Part shown: piece by piece, positions 62,561 through 64,000 of the stretch | How positions within the stretch are numbered: position 1 is the stretch's first letter | How the letters are laid out: each line of letters starts with the position of its first letter | NCBI GenBank assembly: GCA_013399115.1 | Contig: VXAA01004299.1 | Coordinates: 68,128-132,127, forward strand | DNA length: 64,000 nucleotides | Source of the DNA: Anseranas semipalmata | Taxonomy: Eukaryota > Chordata > Aves > Anseriformes > Anseranatidae | Direction of reading: 5' to 3' | Made by a program: the position numbers and the translations under genes | Notes under the pieces: generated by a model | What the model was told of the DNA's origin: nothing | Databases searched by the model: none | What the model saw: only the letters and a program-made list of their open reading frames with translations

Positions 62561-64000
62561 AGCCACAATTACTTGCCTTCCTTTTGCTATATAAGGAAGC
62601 TCCACTGCAGCTATAATACTGACTGATAATGAGAACTGCATGCCTGAGATCCAAGAAATTGGGATTAATGCAATTATTTACAGTAACAGCCTCCCAGTGG
62701 CCTTTTAAGTCACAGCACTTTTTATGATTACCACAGGCAGAAAGAGTGCAAGCTTTAAGATACTACCACTTTTTTGCTGATCAAGCTGTAGTAAATCAAC
62801 AAGCAGCAAACAACCAAATCTCAGAAATAATGTCTAATATAAATCTCGACCCATGTGTTAGTCTAAAATGCCTACGTCGTTTTTCTGACTTTCTCAGACT
62901 TCCAATGTTCAAATAAGTCAATACTCATTTCCCAGGAATGCATTTATAATGTAGGCATTCAAAGTAGGATGTATCCCCTGCTCTTTTCTGTTTGCCTTGG
63001 TTTTGGTTTTGATCTTTATATAGTTGGTAGATGTAGGGTTCTCTTCATTTTTTTCCTTGAGTTCTTGTAATATATTACCAATCTAATATTTTAAGACAAA
63101 ACATTTTATAAGATTTATTTTCCTATGCACAAGTGCCACCAGTCTCAAAATCAAAATCGCAGAACAATATGAATTGTTAAAGTATGCTTCCTCTTGCAAA
63201 TTCTGAACTCCTTTAACCCTTCTTTTTTCCCCCAGAACTACATTTAGATGCACACACAAGCTGTATGTAAACGTGAGCTTCCCAGTTGCTAAGTAACTGC
63301 ACGCCAGTAGATAGCATTGTGAATGTTGTAAGCAACATCACAGAAGTTGCCAAGTTCATAATTTGGTCAGCGCCAAGAAATGTAAGCTACATACTTTGGA
63401 TGAGACACTCAGATCTTTCATTGTTGCTCACACCCATTTTACAAAGAAAATACATTGAGAAGTGACTAGATTCATGAGCAGTCCTACACTGTGGAACACT
63501 TCTGTATCAGGACAGTTATTGACTATTCTTGAGACTGCAGCTATTGGTATTTATCTAAACATATCTAAATGAGGCTTCTCCATTTCCATTCAGCCCATTA
63601 TTCACTGCTTTGAGGCTCTATTTTCAAAACACTCCTCTCTAATAGTTAGAAAGATTACATTATTTTAAACATTCAGATAAATAAAAAGTTAAGTTTTCAA
63701 GAAGGTACTTTTAAAACATTCAGTGAATGTCAAGACCCACCTCTGTAAAAAGAAAAAAAAAACCATTCTTAGAATAAGTCCTAATGCTTCAAAATTCAGA
63801 GTGGATTTGTCTGCTCAGTTTGACTGGGGATTCTACTTCATTTTTTTTTCTTTTAATTTCTTCTTTTTCAACAGAATTAAGAGGGTAATAATTACAGAAT
63901 CAGGATCTGAATCAGTACTTGGCCAATAGCAATGTCTTAAGTATCTCATAACTTACTGTTTTATTTTTCATTTATTAGAATGAATCTGTTTTAAAAAAGC

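Larger units (their letters stand above)
48699..64000. other. Region upstream of MYLK3, no gene recognised
   Basis: This is 15.3 kb of AT-rich DNA. The expected next gene by human synteny is C16orf87. A visual search of the minus strand for its conserved C-terminus found nothing, so it should start beyond the right edge. Low-complexity runs lie at 55478-55493 (A) and 57921-57966 (T/TTTG). A C/T-rich stretch lies at about 62195-62560. Confidence 0.6.

Overview
The window looks like vertebrate nuclear DNA, most likely from a bird. Genes are split into short exons with GT-AG introns of 0.1-6 kb. There is one GC-rich CpG-island promoter, and non-coding DNA is AT-rich with few repeats. The one interspersed repeat I recognise with confidence is a degenerate CR1 LINE 3' end, the typical avian repeat. 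The gene order VPS35 (-), ORC6 (+), MYLK3 (-) is the arrangement of human 16q11.2 as I recall it. The species cannot be named from the sequence alone.

Layout. Positions 1-18507 hold VPS35 on the minus strand, the cargo-core subunit of retromer. Coding exons 2-13 are visible and encode residues 2-549. The start codon exon is not visible and is probably in an assembly gap; exons after residue 549 lie beyond the left edge. One VPS35 intron (9917-10741) carries the full signature of a minor, U12-type intron. Positions about 18160-19500 are a CpG island interrupted by a 784-base gap (18508-19291). It serves as a head-to-head promoter for VPS35 and ORC6. Positions 19543-25140 hold ORC6 on the plus strand (origin recognition complex subunit 6), with exons 2-7 visible and exon 1 probably in the gap. 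ORC6 and MYLK3 converge tail to tail across about 3.3 kb. Positions 28416-48698 hold a complete MYLK3 on the minus strand (cardiac myosin light chain kinase). Its 13 coding exons join in frame to an 874-residue protein with every kinase hallmark. Positions 48699-64000 are upstream of MYLK3, and I recognise no gene there. A composite NKX2-5-type plus MEF2-type site lies about 0.5 kb upstream of the start codon, which fits a heart-expressed gene.

The three genes do not form a functional pathway. VPS35 acts in endosomal sorting, ORC6 in DNA replication licensing, and MYLK3 in sarcomere regulation. VPS35 and ORC6 share a promoter region; MYLK3 is a tissue-specific neighbour. I found no new mobile system, defence system, CRISPR array or viral insertion. 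The points most worth a second look are the U12 intron, the gap over the bidirectional promoter, two unusual residues in VPS35, the possible distal 5' exon of MYLK3, and its cardiac-type promoter element.
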